NCBI RefSeq assembly: GCF_949987535.1
Contig: NC_080067.1
Span: 60,136,405-60,200,404 of the forward strand
From: Balaenoptera acutorostrata
Taxonomy: Eukaryota; Chordata; Mammalia; Artiodactyla; Balaenopteridae
DNA length: 64,000 bases
Reading direction: 5' to 3'
Positions 36,566 to 48,042 of the stretch are shown here, piece by piece. Made by a program: the position numbers and the translations under genes. How positions within the stretch are numbered: the stretch's first letter is position 1; every line of letters starts with the position of its first letter. The notes under the pieces are model-generated. The model saw only the letters and a list, made by a program, of their open reading frames with translations, was not told the origin of the DNA and made no database searches.

Positions 36566-37450
36566 ACCTGTAGTACCCTAAATTCTAAAATACAGTAAAT
36601 TTTGAAAATGATACTAAAAAAGAGCAAAAGAGCTTTTACATTTAGTGCTGGGAGTGAACACAAGAAAACACAAACTTCCAATCTGGGAAAGATAAAGAGG
36701 GCAAAGTAGAATTATGCAATTTCTGCTTTGATTTAACAACAACAAAAAAATCAAACATGATTAAGAAGCTCATTGAGTTGGGACAAAACCAGAATCAGTG
36801 TTTGATTTGTTGAGCTAAAATTTGATGACCAAAGGCACTGAAAACTAACATAGAAGACAAGACACTGAACAAGAACCAGACTCTTTTCAAAAGCCTGTCT
36901 CCAGCCTTGGATAATGAATGACTTTCAAGTTTACTAAATAGTACTTTAAGTACTTTAAGTATTAAGAGTGCAATTTTGAGAAAAACTAAAGAAAGAAGAC
37001 CTGAGAAATACCATCCTGATATTTCTAAAAGAAGAGGTAATTGGGTAGATTCTAGAAAGTCTAGACTACTATTTCCCAACAGGCAGTCCATTCCATAACT
37101 TTGTCAGGACCGTTTCTGCATACCATCAGTATTTGTTTTTAAAAAGAATTTAAAATTCTTTCTAGATGCTCCTGCCTGCCGAAACTCTGAGTCTGTGATC
37201 TTGTTTTTTTTAAAATCGGAATATTAGCAAGTGTTACTAAAACACGTTAATAAATGCTATTACCAAACTGAGACATCCTTCTTGATGAATATAATTTTAT
37301 AACTGAAAAGGGAATGAAGGGAATGATTTGACATCCTTTAATTAATATCATATAATTATTCAATTAATAAGCATTTAAGTCACTGTATTACATGAAGTGA
37401 TTTGAAGTTCAGCTGAAGTCAACTTGAACAACCAGAGTATTATGTCTTGC
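36566..37450. other. Unassigned DNA
   Basis: Nothing recognised with confidence. It includes a short direct repeat 'tactttaagtactttaag' near 36942-36960. Confidence 0.35.
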
Positions 37451-37454
37451 TTGA

Positions 37455-37640
37455 GGCAAATACGCCGTAGAAACTACCAGAATCACCTGGGGAGTTTTTA
37501 AAATATACCCATGCTCAGGGCCCCCTAGCAGAGCTGCAGATTCAGTTGACCTTGGAGGGGCCTGGCCATCAGCATATTTCCCAGACTCCCAGGCGATTCT
37601 AACATACAGCCAAGACTGAGAATGCTGCTCTAGAACAACA
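37455..37640. mobile_element. MER5-type hAT fossil
   Basis: Diagnostic wording 'agaatcacctggggagtttt' (37480), 'gggccccctagcagagctg', 'cccaggcgattctaacatac' (37588) and 'gactgagaatgctgct'. It is palindrome-like, as in this family. Non-coding. Confidence 0.65.
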
Positions 37641-37899
37641 CACTCAGTGGAGCAGATTATTTAGCAAATTGTTTGAGGGCTCCTAAAAAATGAATTATTT
37701 AATACTAAAATCCAACTTCATTTTATTTTCTGACACAACTTGGAGACTAATAATCAAGGCAAGATCACAGATATGCCGAATGCTGATTTCAGCAAGGCAT
37801 TTAACAAATCTTGATTATATTGCAGAAAGATTTTTTTGAATGCTAATTAATAATAGAAGTAGTTTGACTTATATCTGGTTAAACTACAATCCAAAGTAT

Positions 37900-37985
37900 A
37901 TCTAAAAGGTGTGCGGTGTGTGTGTGTCTGAGACAGAGAGACAGAGCTACAGAGAGACAGACAGAGAGAGACAGAGAGAGAACGT
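37900..37985. repeat. (GT)n/(GA)n-rich microsatellite
   Basis: gtgtgtgtgtgt followed by repeats of GACAGAGA and similar over about 70 bp. Likely length-polymorphic. Confidence 0.85.
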
Positions 37986-39945
37986 GTCCTATATAAAATC
38001 TAACCCTCTACTTTGATGGTTGTAAAATCTTTATCAGTGAAGTGAATAGGATGCTGACTTGTAAAAACTATGGTGACGTAATATTATGAACAACATATAA
38101 TGCTTGGCATAACAAAGGTCTACTTTCAATACAACCTTATACTAAAATAGTGATGTTAATGTTTAATAGAGGGAATAAAGCTGACTCCTGGATTCTGAGA
38201 TAAAGACTTGGCTATGAAAGGATAGGATAATGGTCTTGCAGTTTAGAAATGTATGTATTAAAAGATGTAGGAATTTAGCAGCTTGCATGTTCCATATGAA
38301 ACACTGGAGTGTCATGGCTGTTAAGACAAAACAAACAACCCTCCCTAATGTGAGTTTAGCTGCATCAAAAGAAGAGTAGTTGCCATATCAGGATATATTT
38401 TACTCTCACTCTGTGCAAGTCATACTGGATTTGAGATTCTGGACGCTAATTTTTTTAAGGTTTTGGTAAACAAGTTTGTCCAAAAAGGAATGAATACTAT
38501 AAAGAAGGATCTTGATGTGTGGTGATATAAAAAAAAAAAAAATTCAAAGAGCTGGTAATTTTTAACTTGGAAATTAAGTGTGTATGTGAACACAAGCAGG
38601 AAAAAAAAAAAGGTTTGGCTAAGAACTGACCTCAAATGAAACCTCAAATTGTTGTCATACAATGAATGGCTTGTCCTAAAGGTAAGGACATCTCTTACAT
38701 CTGGAATTTTCCAACCAAAGAGAGTGACTTCATTTGAGAAACAGCAAAGGTTGGGTGTTGGCAATGTGGTGAGCATTTGTACAGTGTTTCCCTTTAGCTT
38801 CCTTACATGTCTAACGTTCACTTAACATGTGGTTCTGGGGAGTAAGCAATTTGTTTAAGATTATGAAACTACTTAATATCAGAAATGGAATTACAAGTAG
38901 GGGCTTCTAATCCTCTTCTAATATGGACAGTTGGTCTTTCTTGAAGAAAATAGTTATATATTGCCAATTTATATGTTTATCACGTTCTCCTTCTATATTC
39001 TATTTCAAGTGGCCACAGAGAGTATGAGAGATGTGGAAGTGAGTTTTCTGGCTTGCAATACGAATTTAATATGTATTGTCAGCTTTCAAATCATAAGCGA
39101 TTCAGTCTTAACTACATGACTCAAGTAGGAGTCATGTATGTATGTGGGCACATAAAAAGTAAAAAGTACATCTTCTACCATCTTATAACAGTTTATATTT
39201 GGCATCTGGGGGAGTGCTTTAAGTTCTATTAGAATGTATTAGTCTGTCACAAAATAAGCTTTAGAAATTATGGCCTTAAGCACGTTCTTCTTTCTGTGAA
39301 TGAATGAAATATGATTGTTGAAAATAACTTCTTAATGGCTTCCATTTATTTTTGAAACCTGTAAACATGCTGTGAAAGAGAAATAAGCTTTGGCATTTCC
39401 CTTCAAAAATTCTTCAAATTGTGGATAACTATGTATAAATATTGCCTCAGCAAACTTAGCAGGAAATAGCTGTTCTTTGCATGGCTCAGGACCTCCTGAC
39501 CATAATCAAATTGAATGAGTGAAAGATCTGTATCCCACATCAGATTTAAAGTCATCCAGCTCTCATAAAATGCCTGAGATGTGATTATAAAATGAATTAA
39601 TTATAATCTTTACAGAGGTGTCATTTGCACATATTTAATTTTGCATGTTTTTAAAGGCTAATAAATCAGGTAAAAAGAAGTATATGCCAAAAGCCATAAC
39701 AATTTTTACACTCAGTTAGATGAGGTGTTTTTTCTGTTACTTTAGTAAATAGCCAAAGTTTCTGCCATGAAACTCTATAGTTATTCAAACACTCGAAACA
39801 GAATAGTAATATTTAAGTATTTTAAATTATTTGTACCTTTCAGTAGATGTTCACTATACATTATTTAAATAAATAAATGGGAAAGCATGAGCAACGAAAT
39901 AAGATATTTTTATATATTCACAAAAATAAAGTCCTCCTGTGGCTC
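37986..39945. other. Mostly unassigned DNA
   Basis: A weak antisense MIR-like stretch lies near 38815-38920 (taagcaatttgtttaagatt). Otherwise no repeat, gene or regulatory motif that I can support. Confidence 0.35.
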
Positions 39946-39949
39946 TCTA

Positions 39950-40135
39950 CTTTATTAATCATGTGATTGGGCATGCTACTTTTTTGTTCATATTTTCTCA
40001 CCTGTAAAATTAAAATATTAATAATAGTATTGGGTTGTTGTGATAATTAAATAGAATAATGTATGTAAAGTGCTTAAGATAAGCCTGACACTCAGAAAAC
40101 ATTCAATAAGCCTTAATTACTGCTGCTGTCATCGT
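39950..40135 (+). repeat. MIR
   Basis: Sense MIR: 'atcatgtgattgggcatgct', 'cacctgtaaaattaaaat' (40000), 'gttgttgtgataattaaat' (40033), 'gtaaagtgcttaagat' (40065), 'cattcaataagcctta' (40101). Confidence 0.75.
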
Positions 40136-40252
40136 TAAAGCTCTCCTTCTTTTGATTCTCTATTTTACAAGCGTGGAAGATATATAGTTCCTAAAAAGGC
40201 CTATAAGATGGAATTTCTCTTTCCTTTTTTACATTAAAATATAGTACATTTC

Positions 40253-40655
40253 TGTTAAGAACTGAATGCTTGTGTCTCCCTCAAAACTCTTATCTTGAAA
40301 CCCTAACCTCCAATGTCATGTATTTGGAGATGAGGCATTTGGAAGATAGGTTTAGATGAGGTCATGAGGGTGGGACCTTCATGATGGGACTGGTGCCCTT
40401 ATAAAAACAGAAAGACACCTGAGAGCTTTCTCTCCCTCCAGCCTGCTCCCCTAATGTCTGGGTGCTGAGGAGAGACCATGTAAGGACACAGCAAGGAACT
40501 AGCTGTTCACAGCCAGGATGCCAGACCTAATCAGACACTAAATCTGCCAGCACCACGATCTTGGACTTCCTAGCCTCCATAACTGTGAGAAAGTCAGTGG
40601 TTTAATCCACCCAGTTTATAGTATTTTGTTATAATAACTGGAGTGGAATAAGACA
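40253..40655 (+). mobile_element. MaLR LTR (MST/MLT1 type)
   Basis: A 403 bp LTR from TGTTAAGAACTGAATG to GGAATAAGACA. It has the full diagnostic order: 'cttgaaaccctaacctccaa' (40294), 'gatgaggtcatgagggtggg' (40355), 'gtgcccttataaaaacag' (TATA-like, 40394), 'accatgtaaggacacagcaa' (40475), 'gatcttggacttcctagcct' (40557) and 'tttatagtattttgttataa' (40615). Flanks ATTTC (40248-40252) and ATTTT (40656-40660) form a 5 bp duplication with one mismatch, as in ERVL-type insertions. Confidence 0.88.
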
Positions 40656-40660
40656 ATTTT

Positions 40661-42330
40661 ACTCCCCTACTCACTTGCACAGGAACATAGTTATGCACAA
40701 AATATAGTATCCAAAAGACTTAATAGACCATCTATAAAAAAAAAAATTGATTCATACTAGGTAAATACATTTCCTCTACTAATAATGTAGCCTGATCACT
40801 GGAGCTATGCCCCTAAGGCACACTTCCCACAGGTTGTATCCTAAAACGTCACTTGTTACATGGATGTTCTGAAAAAAATATAAATAAAACCCCACAAAGT
40901 GTCAATGTCAAATAAACTTTGGAAACAATAGGTATAAAAATTTTCTTGGGAATCCTGCATTGTAATGTTTTATTATATGTTATAGTTATCCAGAATTTCC
41001 TTTCTTTGGAAAACAGCACCTCGACCTCTTTCCTGAAGTTACTCTCCTCGATTGTGTGCAGTCCTGGTGGAATTATAAATCAAAGGAGCCCTTTATATAT
41101 AAAAACCCCAGATACGTAACCCAAACTAGCCAATTGATTCCTATCTCCTATGGTTTTCAATCTTAACCTGAATGACCCAAGGGCTGCAATAATCTACTGA
41201 AAGACAATTGGAGCTCATGCATTCCATGGTGGTGACCGGACAGGATTTGTTACAAGTTCTTACTACCCAGATCCTGGCTTCTCTATTTTCCAAGCCTATT
41301 CTCTCTCCATCCTTGTCAATTCTGTGAGCTACAAGATATACAACAATTATATCTCAACTCTGTTCAATTTAGGCAATGTCTTTGTTTTACTTGCAGTGAA
41401 AGGAAGTTAAATGATAAACACAGGCAAAACAAACAAACACACATACAACCTGCCAACAAGCCAGGAAGGAAATATGTGTGTATACATATGTATCTGTACA
41501 TCTCTCTCCCTCTCTCTGTCTTTCTGTCTCTCTCTGTCTATATCTCTGTTTTACCCAATATTTCTCAACCTGACTTGACCAAAAATCTCATCCCTCTCTG
41601 CTTCACCTCCCTTATCCCCTAGACGTCTATTAGCTCCAGTTAACATGCTTTGAGCAATGTGTTCTGATGAATTAACTGTCTGTGAAGAATGTGTTGAATC
41701 TGGAGAGTTGAGTCTGGCATTCCACAGTCCATTACTGCCTCCATCCCATTCACTTCCTCCACTTCTGCACATCATCGTCACTGCATCTAAGTGACTGCAT
41801 CACATTGCTCAAAAAATCCACACTTACACAAAAAAACTCATTTTGAATTGTCTCATCTGGGCTTCTGCACAGGAATGTAAAGAAGTGTCATCTTTCATTA
41901 GGTTAAAAAATGAGACCAGAAACTCACCTAGGTTACTGTGTTTTCTCCCCCTGCTTTCATCTATATTGGCTTAAGGCAATTAATCAATAAGCAAGGACAA
42001 GGGGTGAAAGCATATGGTCTTTGATATTTAATAAATGAATTAGTGGTGGCCCTTGCTTAAGCATATAAATTAATAAGCATTAGGTCCTTTACCTAATGAA
42101 TAATTTCCCTTTTAAAACCTGAATGAATTATCGAAAAGACCATGGCATAAATTCAAAGACATTTTCTGACCTTCTAGTCTTCTGGCCAGCATGAATTTTT
42201 AACAAGATGCTGTATATCTGGAAGGTCTATTAGAAATTGTTCATGTGAAAATTTTGCTTAAAAAAAAAAAAAAAGCTAAACTAGTGAGGTAAAGAAAGTA
42301 CCTAAGAGAGCAAGAGAATATTTAACTTGT
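40661..42330. other. Mostly unassigned DNA with a CT-rich microsatellite
   Basis: A (TG)(TA) and (CT)n-rich tract lies at about 41472-41550 (atctctctccctctctctg). No other repeat or gene recognised. Confidence 0.4.
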
Positions 42331-42331
42331 G

Positions 42332-42701
42332 CAATGTTGAAGTTTTTTTTTTTTAATTAATTTTGTAAGTGAAATAGGGAGCATTTTTCTTTTTTTTAAA
42401 TTTTATTTATTTATTTTATTTATGGCTGTGTTGGGTCTTCGTTTCTGCGTGAGGGTTTTCTCTAGTTGTGGCAAGTGGGGGCCACTCTTCATCGCGGTGC
42501 GCGGGCCTCTCACTATCGCGGCCTCTCTTGTTGCGGAGCACAGGCTCCAGACGCGCAGGCTCAGTAATTGTGGCTCACGGGCCCAGTTGCTCCGCGGCAT
42601 GTGGGATCCTCCCAGACCAGGGCTCGAACCCGTGTCCCCTGCATTGGTAGGCAGATTCTCAACCACTGCGCCACCAGGGAAGCCCACAATGTTGAAGTTT
42701 T
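42332..42701 (-). mobile_element. CHR-type SINE, antisense, with extra tail sequence
   Basis: SINE body about 42400-42686 on the minus strand, with the head at the right end (complement of ggcttccctggtggcgcagtgg; B-box gggttcgagccc). A 15 bp target duplication CAATGTTGAAGTTTT lies at 42332-42346 and 42687-42701. Between the SINE's first A-tract and the final poly(A) next to the left duplication sits about 35 bp of non-SINE sequence (about 42359-42390), consistent with a 3' transduction. Open frames through it are CpG-rich SINE artefacts. Confidence 0.92.
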
Positions 42702-43129
42702 GAAAAAAAGTTTTTATGATCTCACATTTGCTCTAAAATAATAAGAAATAATAAAGATTTTTATTTTTATTGATTTTATCTCAGATCATATTTTAAAATG
42801 TTCAACACTGTAGGAAATAATAGGAATGTAACTGTTAATATGTATTTTAAGGGTAAAAGTTATAGGTAATAATAAAAGTTTTCTATGTTCTTGTATCATA
42901 TATTGCATTACAAAATTTGGTCTATAAATTATGCTTTCCAAGATCTTTAAAGTCAAAACAAAATGTCTTACTAAAATCTGTAATAAAATATCATATTTTT
43001 AACTTAGGATATATTTTAATGAAAAAAAAGTAAAAAGGCTTGGTATTGTCTCCTAACACTTATTCTAAACTCGATTGTTTGTATCTCAGCAAAGGTATTT
43101 ACAGACCTTTTATTAACCCTGGGGGAAGA

Positions 43130-44340
43130 GTGGTTAACAGACCTCTCTCCTGAGGAAGTACCTAGAAGTGGAATGGTTGGGCTATATGGTAGGTATGTGT
43201 TTAACTTTATATTCTAACCAAGAAGTCTACCAAAGTGATGGTACATTTTACGTTCCCCCCAGTGTGCATAAGAGTTCCAGTTGCTACCCATCTTCATCAA
43301 CGCTCCTTATTGTCGGGGTTTTAAATATTTAGCTATTATAATGGGAATATAGACATACTTATTGTGGTTTAAATTTGCATTTTTCTGATGACTAATGGTG
43401 CTGAGCATCTTTCCAAGTGCCTATTTATCATACATATATCTTCTTTTGTGAAGTGTCTGTTTTAATATTTTATTTTTAAATTGGGCTATTTGTATTATTA
43501 TTGACTTGCAAGGGCTCTTTATGTATTTTGGATACAAGTATTTGACAGATATTTGTATTGCAATTATTTTTTCCCATTTCTTTGTTGTTTTTTTTCCATT
43601 CCTTTGTTTTGTTTTCAGTCTTTCAAAGGGAAATTGTTCTTAATTTTGAGAAAGTCCAATTCATTAATTTTCTGTGTGTGTGTGCTTCCTGTGTGTCTAA
43701 TACAAGAAATATTTGCCTATTCTAATGTTGCAAGGATTTTCTCTTATGATTCCTCCCAGGAATATTACTATTTTAGTTTTCACAATTAGATCAAGATACA
43801 TCTCAATTTTCATAATGTGAGGTAATAGCCAAAATTGATTTTTTTCTAGGAAAACTATATATAAATATATAGTTTTCCTAGCACCAAATACATGAGAGTC
43901 TATTTCTGAATCGCCAATTCTGTCCCACTGATCTAAATATCTTTTTGATAATACCACTCTTTAGATTACAGAGGCTTTAGAGTGATTCTCTAAATCAGTT
44001 AGTAGAAGTCCTCCAACTTGGCTCTTTTTAAAAATTATTTTGTCTATTCTAGATAATTTACATTTTAAATTTGGGGAGAATTGATGTCTTAATTTTGAAT
44101 CTTCCAATCCATGAATATGATACATCTATTTATTTAGGTCTTCTTTAATTTTCCTGTGTAATGTTTTATAGTTTGCACTATCAAGTTATCACAGATCATT
44201 CTGGATATTTGTCATATTTCCATTTGTTCTTTTCTTTTATAGTTTTTTATTTCTCTTCTTAGAATTTCTTTCTTACCTTTCATTTAATGGTATAAATTTT
44301 ATCTTATTTATAAAGCATGATTAAAATAATTAAAAATTTA
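43130..44340 (-). mobile_element. Old L1 fragment, antisense (ORF2 3' half)
   Basis: Antisense L1 wording: 'aagtacctagaagtggaatgg' (43157), 'gtgctgagcatctttccaag' (43399), 'tcccactgatctaaatatct' (43922), 'agtcctccaacttggctc' (44007). It is interrupted by a 36 bp perfect palindrome (43846-43881). No useful frame. Confidence 0.75.
43846..43881. repeat. Perfect inverted repeat, 16 bp arms
   Basis: CTAGGAAAACTATATA (43846-43861), spacer taaa, then TATATAGTTTTCCTAG (43866-43881). The arms are exact reverse complements and sit within old L1 sequence at a point where the L1 text is otherwise not palindromic. Confidence 0.95.
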
Positions 44341-45650
44341 AAATTGCTTTTAAAATTTTAAAATTGCTTTAAAATTTTTGTCTGATATTTCCAACATATG
44401 GAACATCTCAGCATTGGTATCTTTTTTTTTTTTTTAATTGTACAATATAACGTTGTAGCTTTTTTTTTAAATTAATTAATTTATTTATGGCTGTGTTGGG
44501 TCTTCGTTTCTGTGTGAGGGCTTTCTCCAGTTGTGGCAAGTGGGGGCCACTCCTCACCGTGGTGCACGGGCCCCTCACCATCGCGGCCTCTCTTGTTGCG
44601 GAGCACAGGCTCCAGATGCGCAGGCTCAGTAGTTGTGGCTCACGGGCCCAGCCTCTCCGCGGCATGTGAGATCCTCCCAGACCAGGGCTCGAACCCGTGT
44701 CCCCTGCCTTGGTAGGCAGACTCTCAACCACTGCGCCACCAGGGAAGCCCCTGGCATCTCTTGATAATCCTTTCCCTTAAGAATTTTCCTGGTTCTTTGT
44801 ATGTGGATGAATTTTGGATTGTGTCTCAGACATTTTCAGTATGTTGTGAAGACTCTGGGTCCTGTTAAAATCTTCTGATAACTCACCAGTTTCTTTTAGC
44901 AGACAATCTGCATGGTTAGATTTAGATTGAAAGTTCTGTCTCAGCTTCTGGGGCAGTAATTCTAACATCAGATTATGTTTCAAGGCTTTCGCTAGGATGC
45001 TTTGAATCTGTCTCATATTTGCCCAACTCAGGGGTAAATTGCATTTGTGTTGGTTCATACACTGAATTAGGGGATCTGCTTTTCCCACACTCTTTGACTT
45101 CTAGGGGCTGCTTTTTCTGGTCCTCTGGCTTAAAAGACAGGTTTCTCTCAGGGTTTCAGTCCTCTGCCCGTTAGTGCAGTACGACAGGACTAGGGACATC
45201 CTCTGGGCAAGACTCCACCCCCTAAAACTGGAGAAAAAATAATGGAAGTTTCACTTACACACAGATCACAAGATCTCCTTTTTTCTATTCTTCTGGCCAG
45301 AAAGATATTTGTCCCTGAGGGTTTTAGCTTCTTGCACTGCCACCACCGCTTTGTCGCTCCATGACTGGGGACACCTGTGGGCAGGACCAGTGGTTTTTAG
45401 TTGGCAATTTGCCTAGTCATATTTTATAGTCTGTTTCTTAATCTCTCTATTGATGTCCACTTCCACTTTTACTAATACTTAAACTTTTATTTTATTTTCT
45501 GGATCTGATAATACTAATATTTTAAGTGTTCTTTTATCCCATTCTATTGTTTGTTTCTTTTCTTGATCCATTAATGCTTGTTTTTAATAATGTACCATTT
45601 ATGTTGTGATTTAAAAAAAATCATTATCTGACGAATTCTTTGAGATCTTT
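44341..45650 (-). mobile_element. Old L1/HAL1-like 5' region, antisense
   Basis: Wording of the antisense 5' part of old L1s ('ccaacatatggaacatctca' near 44391; 'gtgaagactctgggtcctg' near 44848; 'ctttttctggtcctctgg' near 45111; 'attctttgagatctttggga' near 45635). A SINE interrupts it at 44415-44762. Boundaries are approximate. Confidence 0.5.
44415..44762 (-). mobile_element. CHR-type SINE, antisense, with extra tail sequence
   Basis: SINE body about 44470-44751 on the minus strand with the canonical head (complement of ggggcttccctggtggcgca) and a B-box. Left of the body: an A-tract, then about 24 bp of non-SINE sequence (aattgtacaatataacg..., 44436-44459), then a 14 bp T-run (44422-44435). 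The likely target duplication is TGGTATCTTTT (44415-44425) versus TGGCATCTCTT (44752-44762), two mismatches. The architecture matches the SINE at 42332-42701. Confidence 0.88.
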
Positions 45651-46790
45651 GGGATGATTTCTGTTTGTTTCTCTCAGATGTCTGAGGGCACTAACAATCT
45701 AAGAATTCTCAGCTGAAAATATATTCTCAACTGAAGAGTTTTCAGAAGAATTGAGTGCTATGAATTTAGACCAGAAACTTATGTGAAGGTGGACTTGTAA
45801 AAAAAAATATATGATAAGTCTTGCTTATGGTTATAACAACTTCAGGAAAAGTTTTTTTCCTATTTTATCCTTTCACTAAGAGTTTGCCTTCCAGAGTCTT
45901 TATTTGTTTGTTTTAGTAACTATTTAGATTCCTCAACTTGTGTGGGGCCCTTGAAAACATTAAAACCAAAGCTTTATGTCACTAGTGATTTCCAGATGGC
46001 CTCAGGAATGCTGGTAGCTTCACTCCTTCCATACCTTTCTGGACTTTGAGGTTACACTGTCCGTACAGACCAAATCATTGAGGGCAATATGAGAATTATT
46101 ACATTCCACGGGTTATTCCAGTTTTTAGAAATTGTAAGTAGGTACAACCCATAGACACTGTGATACTCTACCTGCTTTTAACTTATTTTTCTTAATTTTT
46201 CATAAATTCATCTTGTCTCTTAAGAAAAAGAAATGCCACATCAGACCCCTCAAGCTGGAAAGTATATCCTTCCAAGAACAGCACAGAAGGCTAAGTGTAT
46301 GATTAATATCTTCCTTAAATCATTTGTAAAATGCCATGGTTATAGCTATGTCTTTCTTAGGAGTCTGCTCAAAAAGAGGAAAACAAGAAGAAATATGAAA
46401 TAGAATATAAAAACAATATTTGTGCTTCTGCATTTGTGTAACTTTCTGTGAAGTGTGGTTATAATTTTATATGGTTATAATCAGGACACTTTCAGGAACA
46501 CAATAAATGTAATAGAAATATACACAGAGTTTAATAAGTATTCTGAGATCAAAGGACATAAGTTGAGTGCTTTAGGGAAAAGAGAATGAAAGTAGGTCAG
46601 AGCTAAATTTTGATTGAGAGAGTTTAAAGAAATCAGAAGCAATGATTTTCCAGTGTATTTCAAGGAGTTTCTTGAAAGAGAAGTCAAGGTAGGCATATTG
46701 GGCATATTGACTTTCTTTCTGTTTTCCTTCTCTTTGATATTCTGCTACTGTGCCAAGGCTTGCAATTGACTAAAATAAAATAAGGTTTTG
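45651..46790. other. Unassigned DNA
   Basis: No repeat, gene or motif that I can support in this stretch. Confidence 0.35.
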
Positions 46791-46792
46791 AG

Positions 46793-46842
<50 letters not shown>
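46793..46842. repeat. (AT)n dyad
   Basis: About 50 bp of alternating AT with a single C and a single G placed symmetrically (…tatac…gtata…), making a near-perfect dyad that could form a cruciform. Likely length-variable. Confidence 0.9.
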
Positions 46843-46843
<1 letters not shown>

Positions 46844-46950
46844 AACCCACATATTTAGGCATATGCAAAATATATATTTATATTGAAAAGTATAAGTTAA
46901 AGTTATTCTGGAAAAATTGGTTGGGGAGAAATTATCTATAAAAAATATGT

Positions 46951-47125
46951 GCTCTTTAGTTTTCTTATAAAAGTTTGGAAATTTATAATTCTTATATTTA
47001 GGTAATGCCTTATCTCATAATCTAGTGAAGTAGGCAATTAAGCAATTAAGCCCTCCTACGGAGTTTATCTGTTACAATTTCACTGCTTCTGAAAATACTA
47101 TCTCCCCAATATCTTCATATAAAGT
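46951..47125 (+). repeat. Long inverted repeat, left arm
   Basis: 175 bp whose reverse complement matches 47866-48031, at roughly 80-85% by eye with a few small indels. Shared blocks include cagaagcagtgaaattgtaa (reverse complement here), cttaattgcctacttca and ttataagaaaactaaagagc. I do not recognise it as a named repeat. Confidence 0.9.
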
Positions 47126-47134
47126 AGTTAATAG

Positions 47135-47750
47135 TGTATTCAAAAATCCTATGCTTTTGCTGATTCTTTGTGATGTTGTTCTACCAATAATGAAAAAAAG
47201 ATTTCTTAATCTCCAACTGTAATGTGGATTTGTTTATGTCTCCTTTCAGTTCTATTTTTTTTTAATGTTACTTATTTATTTATTTATTTATTTATTTATT
47301 TTATTTATTTATTTTTGGCTGTGTTGGGTCTTCGTTTCTGTGCAAGGGCTCTCCCCAGTTGTGGCAAGTGGGGACCACTCTTCATCGCGGTGCGCGGGCC
47401 TCTCACCAACGCGGCCTCTCCTGTTGCAGAGCACAGGCTCCAGACGCGCAGGCCCAGCAGTTGCGGCTCACGGGCCCAGTTGCTCCGCGGCATGTGGGAT
47501 CCTCCCAGACCAGGGCTTGAACCCGTGTCCCCTGCATTGGCAGGCAGACTCCCAACCACTGCGCTACCAGGGAAGCCCAGTTCTGTCTATTTTTGTTCCA
47601 TGTATTTTGATGCTTTGTTATTAGGTGCATACACATTTAGTGTATGTCTTCCTGATGAATTGACCCTGATATGCCTTTTTATCTGTTAATGCTTGTTGTC
47701 TGGAGGTTTAATTTATTAATATATTCACCAGCTTTCTTATGCTTACAAAA
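47135..47750 (-). mobile_element. Old L1 fragment, antisense (endonuclease region)
   Basis: Antisense L1 text: 'ctccaactgtaatgtggatt' (47211), 'tctcctttcagttc' (47239), then after the SINE 'tattaggtgcatacacattt' (47619), 'cttcctgatgaattgaccct' (47648) and 'ccagctttcttatg' (47728). A SINE splits it at 47247-47584. It lies between the two arms of the inverted repeat. Confidence 0.75.
47247..47584 (-). mobile_element. CHR-type SINE, antisense, inside the L1 fragment
   Basis: SINE body about 47326-47577 (minus strand) with a head matching the other copies. The left tail is a long (TTTA)n run (about 47270-47325), then aatgttac and a 9 bp T-run. The target duplication is at least CAGTTCT (47247-47253; 47578-47584). 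Frames across it are CpG-rich artefacts. Confidence 0.9.
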
Positions 47751-47865
47751 AGTCAGTATTGCTGGAGAATACTGAAAATTGGCCAAAGATGAGGCTGGTT
47801 GATTAAATAAGGATCAGGTCATAGGAGACAGTTTAAGCTATGCAGATGATTTGGAACTTTATATG

Positions 47866-48031
47866 AATATATTGGGGAGATATTAAAGTCTTTCAGAAGC
47901 AGTGAAATTGTAACAGGTAAACTCTGTGGGGCTTAATTACTTAATTGCCTACTTCATGAGATTATGAAATAAGGAATTATCTAAATATGAGAATTAGGAA
48001 TTTCCAAAGTGTTATAAGAAAACTAAAGAGC
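47866..48031 (-). repeat. Long inverted repeat, right arm
   Basis: Matches the reverse complement of 46951-47125 from 'actttatatga' to 'aactaaagagc'. Main differences are small indels near 47893 and 47938. It ends just before a hAT fossil that begins at 48043. Confidence 0.9.
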
Positions 48032-48042
48032 ATTTTGTAGTG

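Noticed and set aside
42403..42703. Frames of 60-94 codons on both strands, also at 44408-44731 and 47222-47689
   Set aside because: Nearly identical peptides recur at each copy of the CHR-type SINE; they are translations of a non-coding SINE.
47272..47325. Repeated TTTA units as a CRISPR-like or satellite array
   Set aside because: It is the simple-sequence tail of a SINE.
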